Part shown: piece after piece, positions 10,001 to 19,506 of the stretch
Layout: each line of letters opens with the position of its first letter
Numbering within the stretch: the first letter of the stretch is position 1
NCBI GenBank assembly: GCA_049273695.1
Contig: JBASRE010000022.1
Location: 29,308-93,307, forward strand
DNA from: UBA11740 sp049273695
GTDB lineage: Bacteria > Acidobacteriota > Blastocatellia > Pyrinomonadales > Pyrinomonadaceae
Direction of reading: 5' to 3'
Length of the DNA: 64,000 nt
Notes under the pieces: model-generated
The model's database searches: none
What the model saw: only the letters and a program-made list of their open reading frames with translations
What the model was told of the DNA's origin: nothing
Position numbers and translations under genes: made by a program

Positions 10001-10250
10001 GATGCAGGACTTCACCGATACCGACGACGTTTTCTGGCAGGATGTGATTCAAGCGTTGAAGGATGGTGCGATTGCAAAGAGGACCGTCAACAAACTCTGG
10101 AATTCTGTCGAGAGATTGGGGGATGCACGCGGCATCTTGGAGGCTCTAAAAAACAATGTCTCGATGACGGAAATCGCAACGGATGGTGATTTCGCGTTTC
10201 ATAGGGAAGCGAAGCGTCGTGAAGTCATCTTGTCGGAACACTTCATTTAA
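7038..10250 (+). CDS. PLD-nuclease and SNF2-type helicase fusion
   Basis: A 1070-residue DNA translocase. The N-terminal phospholipase D-like nuclease domain shows HSKVYIF (HxK, near residue 146) and ITGSSNLSLRGL. The superfamily 2 core follows, with DVVGLGKTYMA (Walker A, near 287), FIDEAHRFRN (DEAH box, near 360), VTATPFNNRP, and helicase motif V/VI DALSEGVSLHRA...QRVGRINRVD near residue 766. This order occurs in restriction and DISARM/BREX-like systems. It lies 8 nt upstream of an adenine methylase, so it is probably the motor-nuclease arm of that system. The start is uncertain (GTG 7038 or ATG 7071), with no strong Shine-Dalgarno at either. Confidence 0.85.
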   Translation: MLDAEFARDFLMLSDLTFLTNEPDRKLSARLNDLLAKSSRFDCLVGYFYLSGFNLIQNALEPCEKIRILIGLQTERDVYEALQRAKTQEGLSFQPQAESVKRFKQLVLNQLEHAEETIEVEASIEQLVRWCREGKVEIRAYDKAQIHSKVYIFTFDKSQINKGHVITGSSNLSLRGLHENLEFNVELKDSRDYDFAAGRFEELWNDSVEVTQEFVRAVNSESHLAQFSPYHLYLKFLYEYFQTELNQPRELDQDYQPEGFVRFQYQQDAVLTAKRIVEEYGGVFLADVVGLGKTYMAAMLARELEGRSLVIAPPALIDRNNPGAWQNVFNDFGVRGFHAESVGKLDQILKFDLSKYKNVFIDEAHRFRNEDNETYAKLHRICRKKQVILVTATPFNNRPNDLLSQLKLFQDSRNSRLPHLPNLDSFFNGLNKRLKPFNRVDDREEYVRVMRENARDVRERILKHLMVRRTRGEISRFYEVDLRKQNLRFPEVEAPQSAFYELSESENEIFTRTIERITKQITYARYRPLTYPKDALSENVTAAQFNLAGFMKVLLVKRLESSFEAFRKTVGRFISAYAKFIAAYEQGFVYVSKKKTALIFELIEAGEIDAIEELIESEEVERYDAASFKPELIRDLKSDYRVLQAIQEDWTHVHRDPKWEKLKLLLQTDKTLHDSKLLLFSESKETAEYLCQRMIAELEENPLFFSGSSRKSLREEVLNNFDARVRRPKDDYRILITTDALSEGVSLHRANVVINYDIPWNPTRMMQRVGRINRVDTKFDRVFTYTFFPSKEGNDEIGLREAAEAKIEAFIEMLGADARLLTENEEIKSFNLFARITSKETLTGETGEEEDSELKYLRVIRDVQDNQTDLFAKVKNLPRKARAARELKPYASALITYFRLGKLDKFYLATGDQATADELDFLTAARMLESDSLDKMPLGKDFFALLKKNQSEFDRSMQADREIVHAASSNRDAATKLLRRLHVIKEDQMQDFTDTDDVFWQDVIQALKDGAIAKRTVNKLWNSVERLGDARGILEALKNNVSMTEIATDGDFAFHREAKRREVILSEHFI

Positions 10251-10258
10251 AGCGCCTC

Positions 10259-13200
10259 ATGAACCTAAACCAGGAACAAGCACGCACCCTTGTTAGGGAA
10301 ACGTTCGAGAGCGATTTTGATCGCGACAAGTTTCGCACGTTTATCGATCGCCTACTCAAGAACGCCGACTTTTCCAAGCACTTCCCGCAAAGCGGTATCA
10401 ATATCCGTCAAGCGTATCGTGAGAAGGTCGGCAGTTTCGAGCGCATTGCACAGTACACCGACGTTGATGGAAATAAGATTGATATTCTCATCGTCAATCT
10501 CAAGAAGGATTCAACTGTTGAGCGAGCGCGCACGAGTTTACGAAACTTCGCCGCCGATTACCTGCAAAAGGGTAGAGGTATAGGAAAAGCAGCGGTGCTC
10601 GTGGCATACGCCATCAAAAATGAAGATGGTAAGTACGTAGCGAAAACTGATTGGCGTTTCTCTTACGTCACGTTAGAAACATCGCTCGTCAAAGATGATA
10701 CTGGCAAGTTCAAAGAAGCCATCGAACGCCTCACGCCCGCGCGTCGCTTTTCTTTTCTTGTCGGCAGAGAGGAAAGGACGCACACCGCCCAAAAGCAGTT
10801 TCTCAGTCTGCTTCAAAGCCAGTCACAGCCGACGCTAAAGCAGATTGAAGATGCCTTTAGCATTGAAAGAGTCACAAAAGAATTTTACGAAGAGTATGAA
10901 AAACTTTATAGGCGTCTGGAAAATGAGTTCAAGGTTTTACGTCGCCGGGATTCTGCGCTTAATAAGCATATAAAAGAGACTTCTATCGAGAATGCAGACT
11001 TCGCTAAGAAACTTTTGGGACAAATTGTCTTTCTCTACTTCTTGCAGAAAAAAGGTTGGTTCGGCGTCGAACGCGAGGCGGCCTGGGGCAGCGGCAACAA
11101 GAATTTTCTGCGTTACCTGTTTGAGCATCGAGCCAATCTTGGTACGCGGCAGGAACGCGGGTCACACAAAGAAGTCAATTTCTTTAACGATATTCTTGAA
11201 CATCTCTTTTACGATGCTTTGGCGAGAGAGCGTGACGAAGATTACTACGCGCGGTTCGATTGCAAGATTCCGTTCCTGAACGGCGGCTTGTTTGAAGCCG
11301 CGTATAGCTGGACTTCGATAGATGTTTTGCTACCCGACGCACTTTTCTCAAACACGGATTTGACTAAAGAGAAGGAGGGAGACAAAGGCACAGGCATATT
11401 GGATGTTTTCGACCGGTTTAACTTCACGGTCAATGAAGCCGAACCGTTAGAAAAGGATGTTGCGGTTGACCCGGAGATGCTCGGTAAAGTATTTGAGAAT
11501 CTTTTGCCTGAGAACGAGCGCAAAGGTAAAGGCAGCTACTATACGCCGCGCCCCATCGTCAATTATATGTGTCAGCAAAGCCTCGTTTCTTATCTTGCCA
11601 TACACCTGACAGACGTACCGCGCACGGACATTGAGACATTTGTTCGTATCGGAGATTTTCAGTCTGACTACGATACTGCCGGAACAAAGGCACATGAAGA
11701 TGATTTCTTGCCGGAGAGCATCAGCCGCAACGCCCAGAAGATTGATGATTTGTTAGAAAGCATCACGGTCTGCGATCCGGCAATCGGTTCGGGGGCGTTT
11801 CCTGTCGGGATGATGCAAGAGATCGTCCGTTCGCGCGCATCGCTGACCAATCGGCTTGACCTTGCCAAACCGAGTAAATCGGTAAGCGAACGTGAGCAAT
11901 TCGCGCGGGAGCGACGTCCTTACGAAATGAAACGCCATGCGATTCAAACGTCGCTTTACGGTGTCGATATAGATCCCGGCGCGGTCGAAATTGCGAAGCT
12001 GCGCCTGTGGCTTTCGCTCGTCGTGGACGAAGACGAGCGCGAGCGCGTGCAGGCGCTACCGAATCTTGATTACAAGATTATGCAGGGTAACGCGCTGCTT
12101 GATGAATTCGCGGGCGTGAAGTTGATTGACGATGCGATGTTTGAGAAGCCCGTGAGTGACATCGAAGCAGAACGCACTGCGATTCAGGGGCGCATTAACG
12201 AACTAACACAGCAGCTTTACGCCTTGCACGGCAAAGGCAGCGAAGCGCGCGACTTGAAACGCAAGTTCAGTAAGGAAACTGATCGTCTTTTGAAACAGCG
12301 CAAAGCGTTGACGCAGCCAAAGGCGGCGCAGAACATCTCCCTGTTGCCCGACGACCCGTACCGCGAAGCCCGCGCCACGCTCGATGAGATGAGACGGAAG
12401 ATAGATGGATTTTTCTCTCTAACTTTGCCGCGAGAGAAGCGCGAGATGCGCGAACGGATTGAAAAGCTCGAGTGGCAATTTATGGAGCAGACCTTAAAAG
12501 CGCGAGGTGAAGAAGATGCGTTGGTAGATTTAGCCTCCCATCAACGCGACAACCGCAAGCCTTACTTTTTGTGGAAACTTTACTTTTCCGACGTCTTCCA
12601 AAGCAAAGGTGGCTTCGATGTTGCCATCGGCAACCCGCCTTATGGACTTATAAATAAAAGGCAAAACTTGCATGAGTCAATCATAGTAACGGACGAGGAA
12701 ATAAGACACTACAAAGAGTCCGAAGAATATGCGCCTGCGACTGGAGGCGTTATCAATATCTTCAGATTGTTCATAGTTAAAAGCATTCACTTGCTCAACG
12801 AGAATGGAGTGTTTTCAGAGATTTTCCCACTAGCTTTCATCGGCGATGTCAGCGCATCTCGACTAAGAAAATATGTATTTCAAAACCATAGCATAATCAA
12901 TCTGGAAGCATTCCCTGAGCGAGATGATGAAAACAAGAGAGTTTTTGAAGCAGTGAAAATGTCCGTGTGTGTTCTGAACTTAAAGAAAGGCAAAAAAACT
13001 CAAAACGATTTCTTTATCAGAATCAACAGAGACAGATTTGTCGATTTCAATAATGAAAAGGTTTTTTTGAATGAATCCATCGTTGAGACGATTGATAGCA
13101 ATAACCTTACTATCCCTCTACTACAAGCGACAGAACTTAAGCTACTCCAAAAAATCTATTCAAAATCACGACGGCTTTCTCATATCGGTCATTGCTTTAC

Positions 13201-13987
13201 CGGTGAGATCGATTTGACGCTTAGTTACAAGTATTTAACGGATAATCCCAGGGATGCAGTTGTATTAAAGGGCGCAATAGTTGACCGATACTTAATCAGA
13301 AAAAAGATGAGTCAAGGGGAGATAAAATTCCTTAATTCGAAGCTTTATCTCACAGAGAATAGCGGCAAGAAGTCACATCACCATAAAGTAGCAAGGATAG
13401 TTATGCAGGGTATTACCGGAGTCAATGAAAAGGTTAGGTTGAAGATGACCTTTGTGAGCAAAGGTGTGTTCTGTGCTAACTCTGTAAACTATATCGTTTT
13501 CGAGGATAGAGGCGTTGATCCTAAGTATCTGCTCGGCGCCCTTAACAGCAAATTGCTCAACTTCATATTTTCTAAAAGCAGCACGAACAGCAATGTCAAC
13601 GGATACGAAGTTGATAATCTTCCCATCCCGCCCGCCTCCCTTGAACAGCAAAAATCCATCGCCACGTTTGTAGACTACATTCTGTTTCTAAACGCCAATG
13701 CTCCCGAAGAAGCCCCCGACACGTTGATGACCGGCTACTTCGAGCAAATCATTGACGCGCTCGTGTATGAGCTTTACCTGACAGACGAACTCCACGCGGC
13801 GGACAAGTATTTCTTTCGCGCGCTTGTTGGCGAACAATTACCGGCGCTCCAAGATAACAAAGGCGGCGAACGCAAAGTTACCCAGAAAGTCTTTGAACGC
13901 CTCTCCGCCCGGGATCACGAAATCCGGCGCAACCTTCACTTCCTCAAAGAGCTGGAGAGCGTGCGAATCATCGAAAGCAATAAGTAG
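10259..13987 (+). CDS. Eco57I-type adenine-specific DNA methyltransferase
   Basis: A 1242-residue N6-adenine methylase. The SAM-binding region starts with GSYYTPRPIVNYM (near residue 423) and continues with VCDPAIGSGAFPVGM (near 507). The catalytic motif is IGNPPYG near residue 791. A coiled insertion separates these motifs, and a C-terminal TaqI-like specificity region (about residues 950-1180) with LPIPPASLEQQKSI supplies target recognition. The size and order are like type IIG or BREX PglX enzymes, but no separate endonuclease motif is visible at the N-terminus. Its close partner is the PLD-helicase upstream. It probably marks self DNA for the system. Confidence 0.88.
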   Translation: MNLNQEQARTLVRETFESDFDRDKFRTFIDRLLKNADFSKHFPQSGINIRQAYREKVGSFERIAQYTDVDGNKIDILIVNLKKDSTVERARTSLRNFAADYLQKGRGIGKAAVLVAYAIKNEDGKYVAKTDWRFSYVTLETSLVKDDTGKFKEAIERLTPARRFSFLVGREERTHTAQKQFLSLLQSQSQPTLKQIEDAFSIERVTKEFYEEYEKLYRRLENEFKVLRRRDSALNKHIKETSIENADFAKKLLGQIVFLYFLQKKGWFGVEREAAWGSGNKNFLRYLFEHRANLGTRQERGSHKEVNFFNDILEHLFYDALARERDEDYYARFDCKIPFLNGGLFEAAYSWTSIDVLLPDALFSNTDLTKEKEGDKGTGILDVFDRFNFTVNEAEPLEKDVAVDPEMLGKVFENLLPENERKGKGSYYTPRPIVNYMCQQSLVSYLAIHLTDVPRTDIETFVRIGDFQSDYDTAGTKAHEDDFLPESISRNAQKIDDLLESITVCDPAIGSGAFPVGMMQEIVRSRASLTNRLDLAKPSKSVSEREQFARERRPYEMKRHAIQTSLYGVDIDPGAVEIAKLRLWLSLVVDEDERERVQALPNLDYKIMQGNALLDEFAGVKLIDDAMFEKPVSDIEAERTAIQGRINELTQQLYALHGKGSEARDLKRKFSKETDRLLKQRKALTQPKAAQNISLLPDDPYREARATLDEMRRKIDGFFSLTLPREKREMRERIEKLEWQFMEQTLKARGEEDALVDLASHQRDNRKPYFLWKLYFSDVFQSKGGFDVAIGNPPYGLINKRQNLHESIIVTDEEIRHYKESEEYAPATGGVINIFRLFIVKSIHLLNENGVFSEIFPLAFIGDVSASRLRKYVFQNHSIINLEAFPERDDENKRVFEAVKMSVCVLNLKKGKKTQNDFFIRINRDRFVDFNNEKVFLNESIVETIDSNNLTIPLLQATELKLLQKIYSKSRRLSHIGHCFTGEIDLTLSYKYLTDNPRDAVVLKGAIVDRYLIRKKMSQGEIKFLNSKLYLTENSGKKSHHHKVARIVMQGITGVNEKVRLKMTFVSKGVFCANSVNYIVFEDRGVDPKYLLGALNSKLLNFIFSKSSTNSNVNGYEVDNLPIPPASLEQQKSIATFVDYILFLNANAPEEAPDTLMTGYFEQIIDALVYELYLTDELHAADKYFFRALVGEQLPALQDNKGGERKVTQKVFERLSARDHEIRRNLHFLKELESVRIIESNK

Positions 13988-14013
13988 GCTTCCATCGACA
14001 ATCCTGGTCGCTT

Positions 14014-15417
14014 ATGAAGATTATACAAATCGAACTGACGAATTTTCGCGCTTTCTACGGCCACCACCTCATCAAGCTGAAAGACGGCAAAAGTCTGCTG
14101 GTCTTAGGTGAAAACGGAAGCGGAAAATCTTCGCTCTACTTCGCGTTAAAAGACTTCTTCGAGGCTTATGATAAAGGGCTGGACATCACCGGCACGCCGT
14201 ATCGCAACCTCTTCGCCGCGGCAGACGAAACTAGCGTCAAGCTTCAGTTCGAGGACGGGACCATCTATGAATGGTCAAATACGCGCAACTCCCCACACAA
14301 TCTGACGAGTCAGAACTTTGAAGTTATCAAAGGCTTCGTTGATTACAAGAGTCTGCTGCAAACCTACTTCTTCCAGCAGAAAAATAACCGCGTCAATATT
14401 TTCGATTTCATTGTCGAGGAAGTCTTAGCTGACCATCTGCCGCTCTCCGCCAACCGAACCATCAAAGAGCTTTGGGACGACTTGACCGCCCACATTCCAA
14501 AGCGAAACACCTCACTGCAATTACAATCCCTCTCGTCGCGCATAGCGAACTTCAATACCAACCTGGATTTCTCTTTGAAGGAACTGGAAAGGCGGGCGCA
14601 AGCGATCCTCGATGACTTCGAGATGAAGCTCACGCTTAGCTTGAAGTTCGGCGGAGTGGATTACAATAAAGCGAAGGCCTTAAAAGACAAGGCGATTAAG
14701 AATAAGCTCGTCAACCTACGCGTCAAGTTTTACGAACAAGACCGCGACAACCATCATCACTATCTCAACGAAGCCAAACTCTCCGCCATCGCGATCGCGC
14801 TCTACTTCGCCGCTTTCCTCATCCGCCCGCAAGGGAAGTTGCAGATACTCGCTCTCGACGACGTGCTTATCGGACTCGACATAGCCAACCGTGACTTCGT
14901 TCTCAAAATCGTTGACAGCTATTTCAAAGAGTTTCAGGTTTTCATCTTCACGTATGACGAAGTTTGGTTCGACCGCTTACAAGCCCAATTCGCCGACTGG
15001 AACAAGCTCGCTTTTCACATCGTAGGCAACGGAGATTTCGAAGTTCCCGTGGTTAAGGACCAGAAAGGGTACATTGAAAAAGCAGAGCAGCTTCTCGGAG
15101 AAGGTGACAAGCGCAGCGCTGCGAATATGGCCCGTCAATACTTTGAAGACATTGCCAAGGGGGCATGCGACAAGAAAAACATCAAGGTAAGGTTCCGGCG
15201 CAAAGCGAAAGAATTGAAACTAGACGACCTCTGGAAGGGCATCCTAGAGTCCCCCGACAAGATCGCCCTAGAGGCGCAACTCGTTACTGACATCAAGGCG
15301 GATGTGACCACGATTTATAATCCGCTTAGTCACGGCAATCCGGTAAATGTTTCAAGTGACGATGTGAGGCGAGCAATTGACCGCCTCAAGACGCTCAAAA
15401 TAAAGTTCAATAGTTAA
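14014..15417 (+). CDS. RecF/SMC-like ABC ATPase
   Basis: A compact 467-residue ATPase. It has an N-terminal FRAFYGHHLIKL strand, Walker A LGENGSGKSS (near residue 33), a Q-loop region with a short coiled coil, an ABC-signature-like LNEAKLSAIAIALYFAA and Walker B LALDDVLIGLD near residue 285. A C-terminal helical segment of about 110 residues follows. It is shorter than RecN/SMC proteins, with a minimal coiled coil. It lies 26 nt after the methylase and probably senses or loads onto DNA ends for the system. Anti-phage ATPases of this general kind are often paired with nucleases; here the neighbours are GIY-YIG and HNH proteins. Confidence 0.78.
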   Translation: MKIIQIELTNFRAFYGHHLIKLKDGKSLLVLGENGSGKSSLYFALKDFFEAYDKGLDITGTPYRNLFAAADETSVKLQFEDGTIYEWSNTRNSPHNLTSQNFEVIKGFVDYKSLLQTYFFQQKNNRVNIFDFIVEEVLADHLPLSANRTIKELWDDLTAHIPKRNTSLQLQSLSSRIANFNTNLDFSLKELERRAQAILDDFEMKLTLSLKFGGVDYNKAKALKDKAIKNKLVNLRVKFYEQDRDNHHHYLNEAKLSAIAIALYFAAFLIRPQGKLQILALDDVLIGLDIANRDFVLKIVDSYFKEFQVFIFTYDEVWFDRLQAQFADWNKLAFHIVGNGDFEVPVVKDQKGYIEKAEQLLGEGDKRSAANMARQYFEDIAKGACDKKNIKVRFRRKAKELKLDDLWKGILESPDKIALEAQLVTDIKADVTTIYNPLSHGNPVNVSSDDVRRAIDRLKTLKIKFNS

Positions 15418-15437
15418 ACGAGACAAAGGATTGAACT

Positions 15438-15917
15438 ATGGTGATTCACTCACTCGCCTTCAGCGGAAAACTCTTGCAGCGAGGCTTCTGGCTCTATGTG
15501 TGGGAAATCACGACGCCTCAAGAAGAGCTTCTGTATTACGTTGGACGCACCGGAGACAGCTCCTCCAGCAATGCGCAATCACCATTCAACCGTATGAGTC
15601 AGCATCTCGGTTTCAACGAACGCAGCAATGTTCTTCGCCGTCGGTTAACGAGTCGGGGCATCGATCCCGAACTCTGCAGCTTTCGACTCCTTGCACACGG
15701 ACCCATCATGAAAGAAGCCGCGGCTCTGGAAGAACACCGTAGACAACGGGATATCTGCGCAGCCTTCGAAAAAGCGCTTGCCTCGGCATTGAGTGAGGCC
15801 GGTTACAACGTCATCAATATCGTGAACTGCCGGATGCCGCTGGACGATAGCTTATTTGCAGATATTCGAGATGCATTCGCTGATGAGTTCCCGAAGCTCA
15901 CCGGAATAGGAGAGTGA
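15438..15917 (+). CDS. GIY-YIG-like small nuclease domain protein
   Basis: A 159-residue protein with a GIY-YIG-type N-terminus. FWLYVWEI corresponds to the first strand, YYVGRTGD to the second, and a following RMSQHLG helix could supply the catalytic arginine. Helices rich in Arg and Glu follow (MKEAAALEEHRR). It begins 21 nt after the ATPase gene with an AAAGGA-type ribosome site. A nuclease role is inferred; the catalytic glutamate is not certain. Confidence 0.6.
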   Translation: MVIHSLAFSGKLLQRGFWLYVWEITTPQEELLYYVGRTGDSSSSNAQSPFNRMSQHLGFNERSNVLRRRLTSRGIDPELCSFRLLAHGPIMKEAAALEEHRRQRDICAAFEKALASALSEAGYNVINIVNCRMPLDDSLFADIRDAFADEFPKLTGIGE

Positions 15918-15980
15918 TGAACTCACCAGCTTAGCCTGTTGATAACAGTACTGTTACCTTTAAGCCGCAAGGGAGACTAT

Positions 15981-17384
15981 GTGTTTAATCCAAAGACTCA
16001 ATATGAGATCGTTCCCCAGATAATCCAAATTCGCGAATTCCAAGACTACTGGGAAGAATTCGTTGTGCGACCGCCTTACCAACGCAAAAGCGTTTGGAGC
16101 CCTAAGAAAAAGCGGCAACTACTGGACAGTCTCTTTCGACGTTACTACATACCGCGCATTGTCATCCGAGAAGTGAGGCGAGATAACGATCGCACTGCCC
16201 GGGAAGTTATTGATGGACAGCAGCGAATCACCACAGCCAAGGAATTTCTCAGCGATGAACTCACGCTGCCGAAGTCTCTGGCTGATGTTCACCCCGAACT
16301 CCCCGGTGCTCGCTACTCCAAACTTCCGGCCGACCTCCGGCGATTCGTCGATCGCGAGTTCAAGTACGAAGCCGACGTTATTAAGGGAATCGAGGATCCC
16401 AAGAATCCCGAGCATCAGCGGATCGCTTCAGACATCTTCTGGCGGCTGCAACAGGGTGAAACACTGACATATATGGAAATTGCACACGCACGACTTTCTA
16501 GTCTCAGTCGAAACTTTGTAGTCAAGTATGCGGATGATATTCAGTTCGATTACGAAAGGTACGAACCTGTGGATAGCAATCCGGACAAGCATCCCTTCTT
16601 CCGGGTTATCGATCGCAATAATGATCGGATGCAGCACCTGGCTTTGCAGACTCGGCTATTGATCCTCGAGGAAAATGACGGACTTGGGGACCTCAAAGAT
16701 ACTAACGTCATGGAATACATCGACAAGTATCAAGCAGCCGACGGCATTGGGAACTATTCGTTTGAAAACAAGCCTCACGCCAAAGCGACGTTGCGGGTGA
16801 TGCAAGTCTTTTATGAGATTTTCAAAAATGACCCGATGATTGCCGATGGCGAAGGTGGAATAAAAGAACTGCGAATCGAATACTTCATCATTTCGGTATA
16901 TCTACTCCTGCGTCATCTTTTGAAGTATTACGTTTTCGACAATGCGGAGCGAGAGCTGTTTCGCGAGTTCGCGATCGAGTTCCATAAGCGTTGGAAGGCC
17001 GGCCGCGAGAGTGACAATGACATCTCGGTATTTTCTGAACATCGCCAACAAACGGCAAGCGAGATCGACGTTCGACAGAGAATCATTCGTCAGTTGTTCT
17101 TCGAATATATCTTAGAAAAAGGCTTGGAGGTGCTGACTAAGGATGAACGCCGGGCCCTCAATGAAGCTGAACGCATTTTAGTTTATCGCCGGGACAACGG
17201 TCTTTGCCAGATTTGCGTAGCGGACGGCAAGCCAGAAAAGGAATGCATTGTTCCGTGGGCTGAGTATGATGCCGATCATGTTATGCCTCATACGAAGGGA
17301 GGCAAAACTGTGACGCCTAACGCTCAGGTCACCTGCCGTTATCACAATCAGAAGAAGGGGGCCAGGGTAGAGGCGGCAAAGTAA
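15981..17384 (+). CDS. DUF262 protein with C-terminal HNH nuclease
   Basis: A DUF262/GmrS-type protein. It has PPYQRKSVWS near residue 30 and IDGQQRITT near 77 (ParB-like nucleotide-binding loop). A long helical middle follows, then a C-terminal HNH nuclease with CQIC, DADHVMPHTKGGK and CRYHNQKKG. Related GmrSD-type enzymes restrict modified DNA in an NTP-dependent manner. The open frame starts at 15939 (TTG), but GTG at 15981 is preceded by GGGAG at a good distance, so I chose it. It follows the GIY-YIG gene, and its job is probably DNA cleavage within the same cluster. Confidence 0.8.
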   Translation: MFNPKTQYEIVPQIIQIREFQDYWEEFVVRPPYQRKSVWSPKKKRQLLDSLFRRYYIPRIVIREVRRDNDRTAREVIDGQQRITTAKEFLSDELTLPKSLADVHPELPGARYSKLPADLRRFVDREFKYEADVIKGIEDPKNPEHQRIASDIFWRLQQGETLTYMEIAHARLSSLSRNFVVKYADDIQFDYERYEPVDSNPDKHPFFRVIDRNNDRMQHLALQTRLLILEENDGLGDLKDTNVMEYIDKYQAADGIGNYSFENKPHAKATLRVMQVFYEIFKNDPMIADGEGGIKELRIEYFIISVYLLLRHLLKYYVFDNAERELFREFAIEFHKRWKAGRESDNDISVFSEHRQQTASEIDVRQRIIRQLFFEYILEKGLEVLTKDERRALNEAERILVYRRDNGLCQICVADGKPEKECIVPWAEYDADHVMPHTKGGKTVTPNAQVTCRYHNQKKGARVEAAK

Positions 17385-17419
17385 GAGGATTAATGCGGTT
17401 CCGCTGGTAGGCGTTCTGG

Positions 17420-18700
17420 ATGAAGCACGATCCTCTCGCGAAAACGACTCGAATTCCGTTCAGAGTGGTAGTCGGCCAGCTCGTTCGCTTCTACTACGGC
17501 AAGCAAATTACCCTGTTTGGGAACGTCTCGAACTCAGATCTTAAGGCAGAATCATCGAAAACCATGACTTCCGCCTCTTCAATCCACTTCCGAATACCGC
17601 CAAGGCTAAACCTCCTAATCGCCCGCGGCCGGCGCGCTGCTGCCCTTAAGCTGCTCGATAAGATTATTGGTTCCGATTACGGACTATTCCGCGCCGACGC
17701 GGATATCCTTCAAGACAGGCAGGCTGCCCTCCATTTCAAGATCGATCTCCTGCTTGAATGGGATCGCTATAGCGAAGCTCTCGCCTGGCTCTGTCTGGAG
17801 ACTGAGATCAACCCGGATAACGTCTTGGCCCAGGCAATGAAACAGCGCCTGAAGAGACAGTTGCACATTGACGACCTCGATCGTGGTCGACAGCCAAGCA
17901 GTCGACTACAGGAAGGCCCTGCGTTCAGCAACCCGATTCGATGGGATGACGTTGCAGGGATGCGCGAGCTCAAGCTGACTCTTGAGAACGACATCATCAT
18001 GCCGTTTCTTGAACCTGAGGTGTATAAGCAATACAGGGTTCCGCTTCCTAATGGAATCCTATTTTTTGGTCCTCCTGGCTGTGGGAAGACTTTCATTGCG
18101 CGAAAACTCGCCAGCATGCTGCACTTTAACTTTATTGAATTGAAACCATCCGATCTGGCGAGCATCTACGTGCATGGCACGCAAGGAAAAATAGGCGAGA
18201 CTTTCAAGCAGGCGGCAGATGAAGGTCCAACCCTTCTGTTCTTCGATGAAATCGATGCTTTTATTCCGCGCAGAGATCAGGGCCTCTATCAGCACTACAG
18301 CGCAGAGGTGAATGAGTTCCTGGCCCAGATGAATGAATGCGCCGGGCGACAAATCCTGGTGATCGGGGCGACCAACTATCTGAGTCGGGTTGACGTTGCA
18401 GTGCGGCGACCGGGGCGCTTTGACAAGAAGATTTACGTTGGCCCTCCCGATCTTGAGGCACGTATTGAAGCCGTGAAGCTCTACATGAAAGGGCGCCCGC
18501 AGGAGGAGATCGATTTTTTCAGACTGCTGGCGGATAAGGAGCGCTACTCCTTCGCCGATTTGGAACTGGTTGTGAACGAGTCCGCACGCGACGCTCTCCA
18601 AACCCGTCAACCGATTGCCAGCCAACATATCGAAGAAGTTTTCAGCCGTCTACCGCCTTCGATTACGATCGAGGTGATCGAGGACATGTCGAAGGAGTGA
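17420..18700 (+). CDS. AAA+ ATPase (Cdc48/FtsH-like core)
   Basis: A 426-residue protein with one complete classical AAA domain: WDDVAGMRELK, Walker A FGPPGCGKT near residue 217, Walker B LLFFDEIDAF near 273, a sensor region GATNYLSRVD and RRPGRFDKK with arginine fingers. The first 170 residues are helical and look TPR-like. It is soluble, with no protease domain, so it resembles a remodelling ATPase. It closely follows the DUF262-HNH gene and may regulate or activate the nucleases. An internal ATG at 17564 is an alternative start. Confidence 0.82.
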   Translation: MKHDPLAKTTRIPFRVVVGQLVRFYYGKQITLFGNVSNSDLKAESSKTMTSASSIHFRIPPRLNLLIARGRRAAALKLLDKIIGSDYGLFRADADILQDRQAALHFKIDLLLEWDRYSEALAWLCLETEINPDNVLAQAMKQRLKRQLHIDDLDRGRQPSSRLQEGPAFSNPIRWDDVAGMRELKLTLENDIIMPFLEPEVYKQYRVPLPNGILFFGPPGCGKTFIARKLASMLHFNFIELKPSDLASIYVHGTQGKIGETFKQAADEGPTLLFFDEIDAFIPRRDQGLYQHYSAEVNEFLAQMNECAGRQILVIGATNYLSRVDVAVRRPGRFDKKIYVGPPDLEARIEAVKLYMKGRPQEEIDFFRLLADKERYSFADLELVVNESARDALQTRQPIASQHIEEVFSRLPPSITIEVIEDMSKE

Positions 18701-18782
18701 CGACCCCTAAATTGCCACTCTTCACGGACCGGTTGGAAAACTGGTTTCGTAACGATTGGAAGTAGCCACGGCTGCCGAAGCA

Positions 18783-19115
18783 ATGAAACGAATGCCCGCC
18801 CTCAGCATCCGCCAACCGCACGCCGAGCAGATTCTGCGCGGCAAGAAGAAGATTGAGTATCGGAATATGCCGACGAATAAGCGCGAGCGTGTATATGTTT
18901 ATGCGAGCATGACACCGGCGGATCAAGAGTCGTGGGATGAAATCGGTTTAGAGCCGGGCGATCTTCCAACTGGCGTCATTGTCGGGACGGTTGAAGTTGT
19001 AGGATGCCGCAAAGTGCGTGGCGATTATGAATGGGATCTGGCGAAGCCGATCAGGCTTACACGTCCAATCAAACCCAAGAACCATCCGCAACCTTCGTGG
19101 TTCAATCCGTTCTGA
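18783..19115 (+). CDS. ASCH domain protein
   Basis: Small protein of about 110 residues. It has the ASCH signature at its start, ALSIRQPHAEQILRGKKKIEYR, a fold shared with PUA and YTH RNA-binding domains, and later VIVGTVEVVGC. The Shine-Dalgarno is weak, but ATG 18783 gives the family-like N-terminus better than a TTG at 18756. ASCH domains bind nucleic acids or modified bases and some act as deacetylases. In this cluster a role in recognising modified nucleic acid is a reasonable guess only. Confidence 0.75.
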   Translation: MKRMPALSIRQPHAEQILRGKKKIEYRNMPTNKRERVYVYASMTPADQESWDEIGLEPGDLPTGVIVGTVEVVGCRKVRGDYEWDLAKPIRLTRPIKPKNHPQPSWFNPF

Positions 19116-19145
19116 AAGAAATCGGAGATAATTCAAGAGGATTAA

Positions 19146-19436
19146 ATGCCAAATACCGATCTCGTTCGCCTGCTCAATAGCGTCGGGAAGAGCACGTTTG
19201 TCAGTTTCTTTAACGAGTTCGCAGACACGTCTCTTACCAACCAGGATGTGGTAGCGATTCTGCCTGAGCAATACACATTGAAGGCGCGCAACACGCGAGT
19301 ATCAAAGGCCCGCAGAATACTGCGTGAGGGATTGGCAGAGGAAGCTCTGGAACTAATCTGCGCTTCAGAACGCGTGGACCCCGAAACCGCAAAACAGGCA
19401 CGAGAACTATTGAGAAAGCTCCGGTCATCTAAATGA
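19146..19436 (+). CDS. Small hypothetical protein, helical
   Basis: A 96-residue soluble protein not recognised. It is helical throughout, with basic tracts (TRVSKARRILREGL, ELLRKLRSSK). A Shine-Dalgarno-like AGAGG lies upstream of its ATG. It lies 30 nt downstream of the ASCH gene, in the same direction, so it is probably co-transcribed. The low complexity and basic C-terminus may indicate nucleic-acid binding, without firm evidence. Confidence 0.55.
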   Translation: MPNTDLVRLLNSVGKSTFVSFFNEFADTSLTNQDVVAILPEQYTLKARNTRVSKARRILREGLAEEALELICASERVDPETAKQARELLRKLRSSK

Positions 19437-19506
19437 ACCGAGCGTATGGCTGAAAACCAAGTCGTCGAGAACCGGCCATCGGTTAATGGTTGATTAAAGA
19501 GGTGAA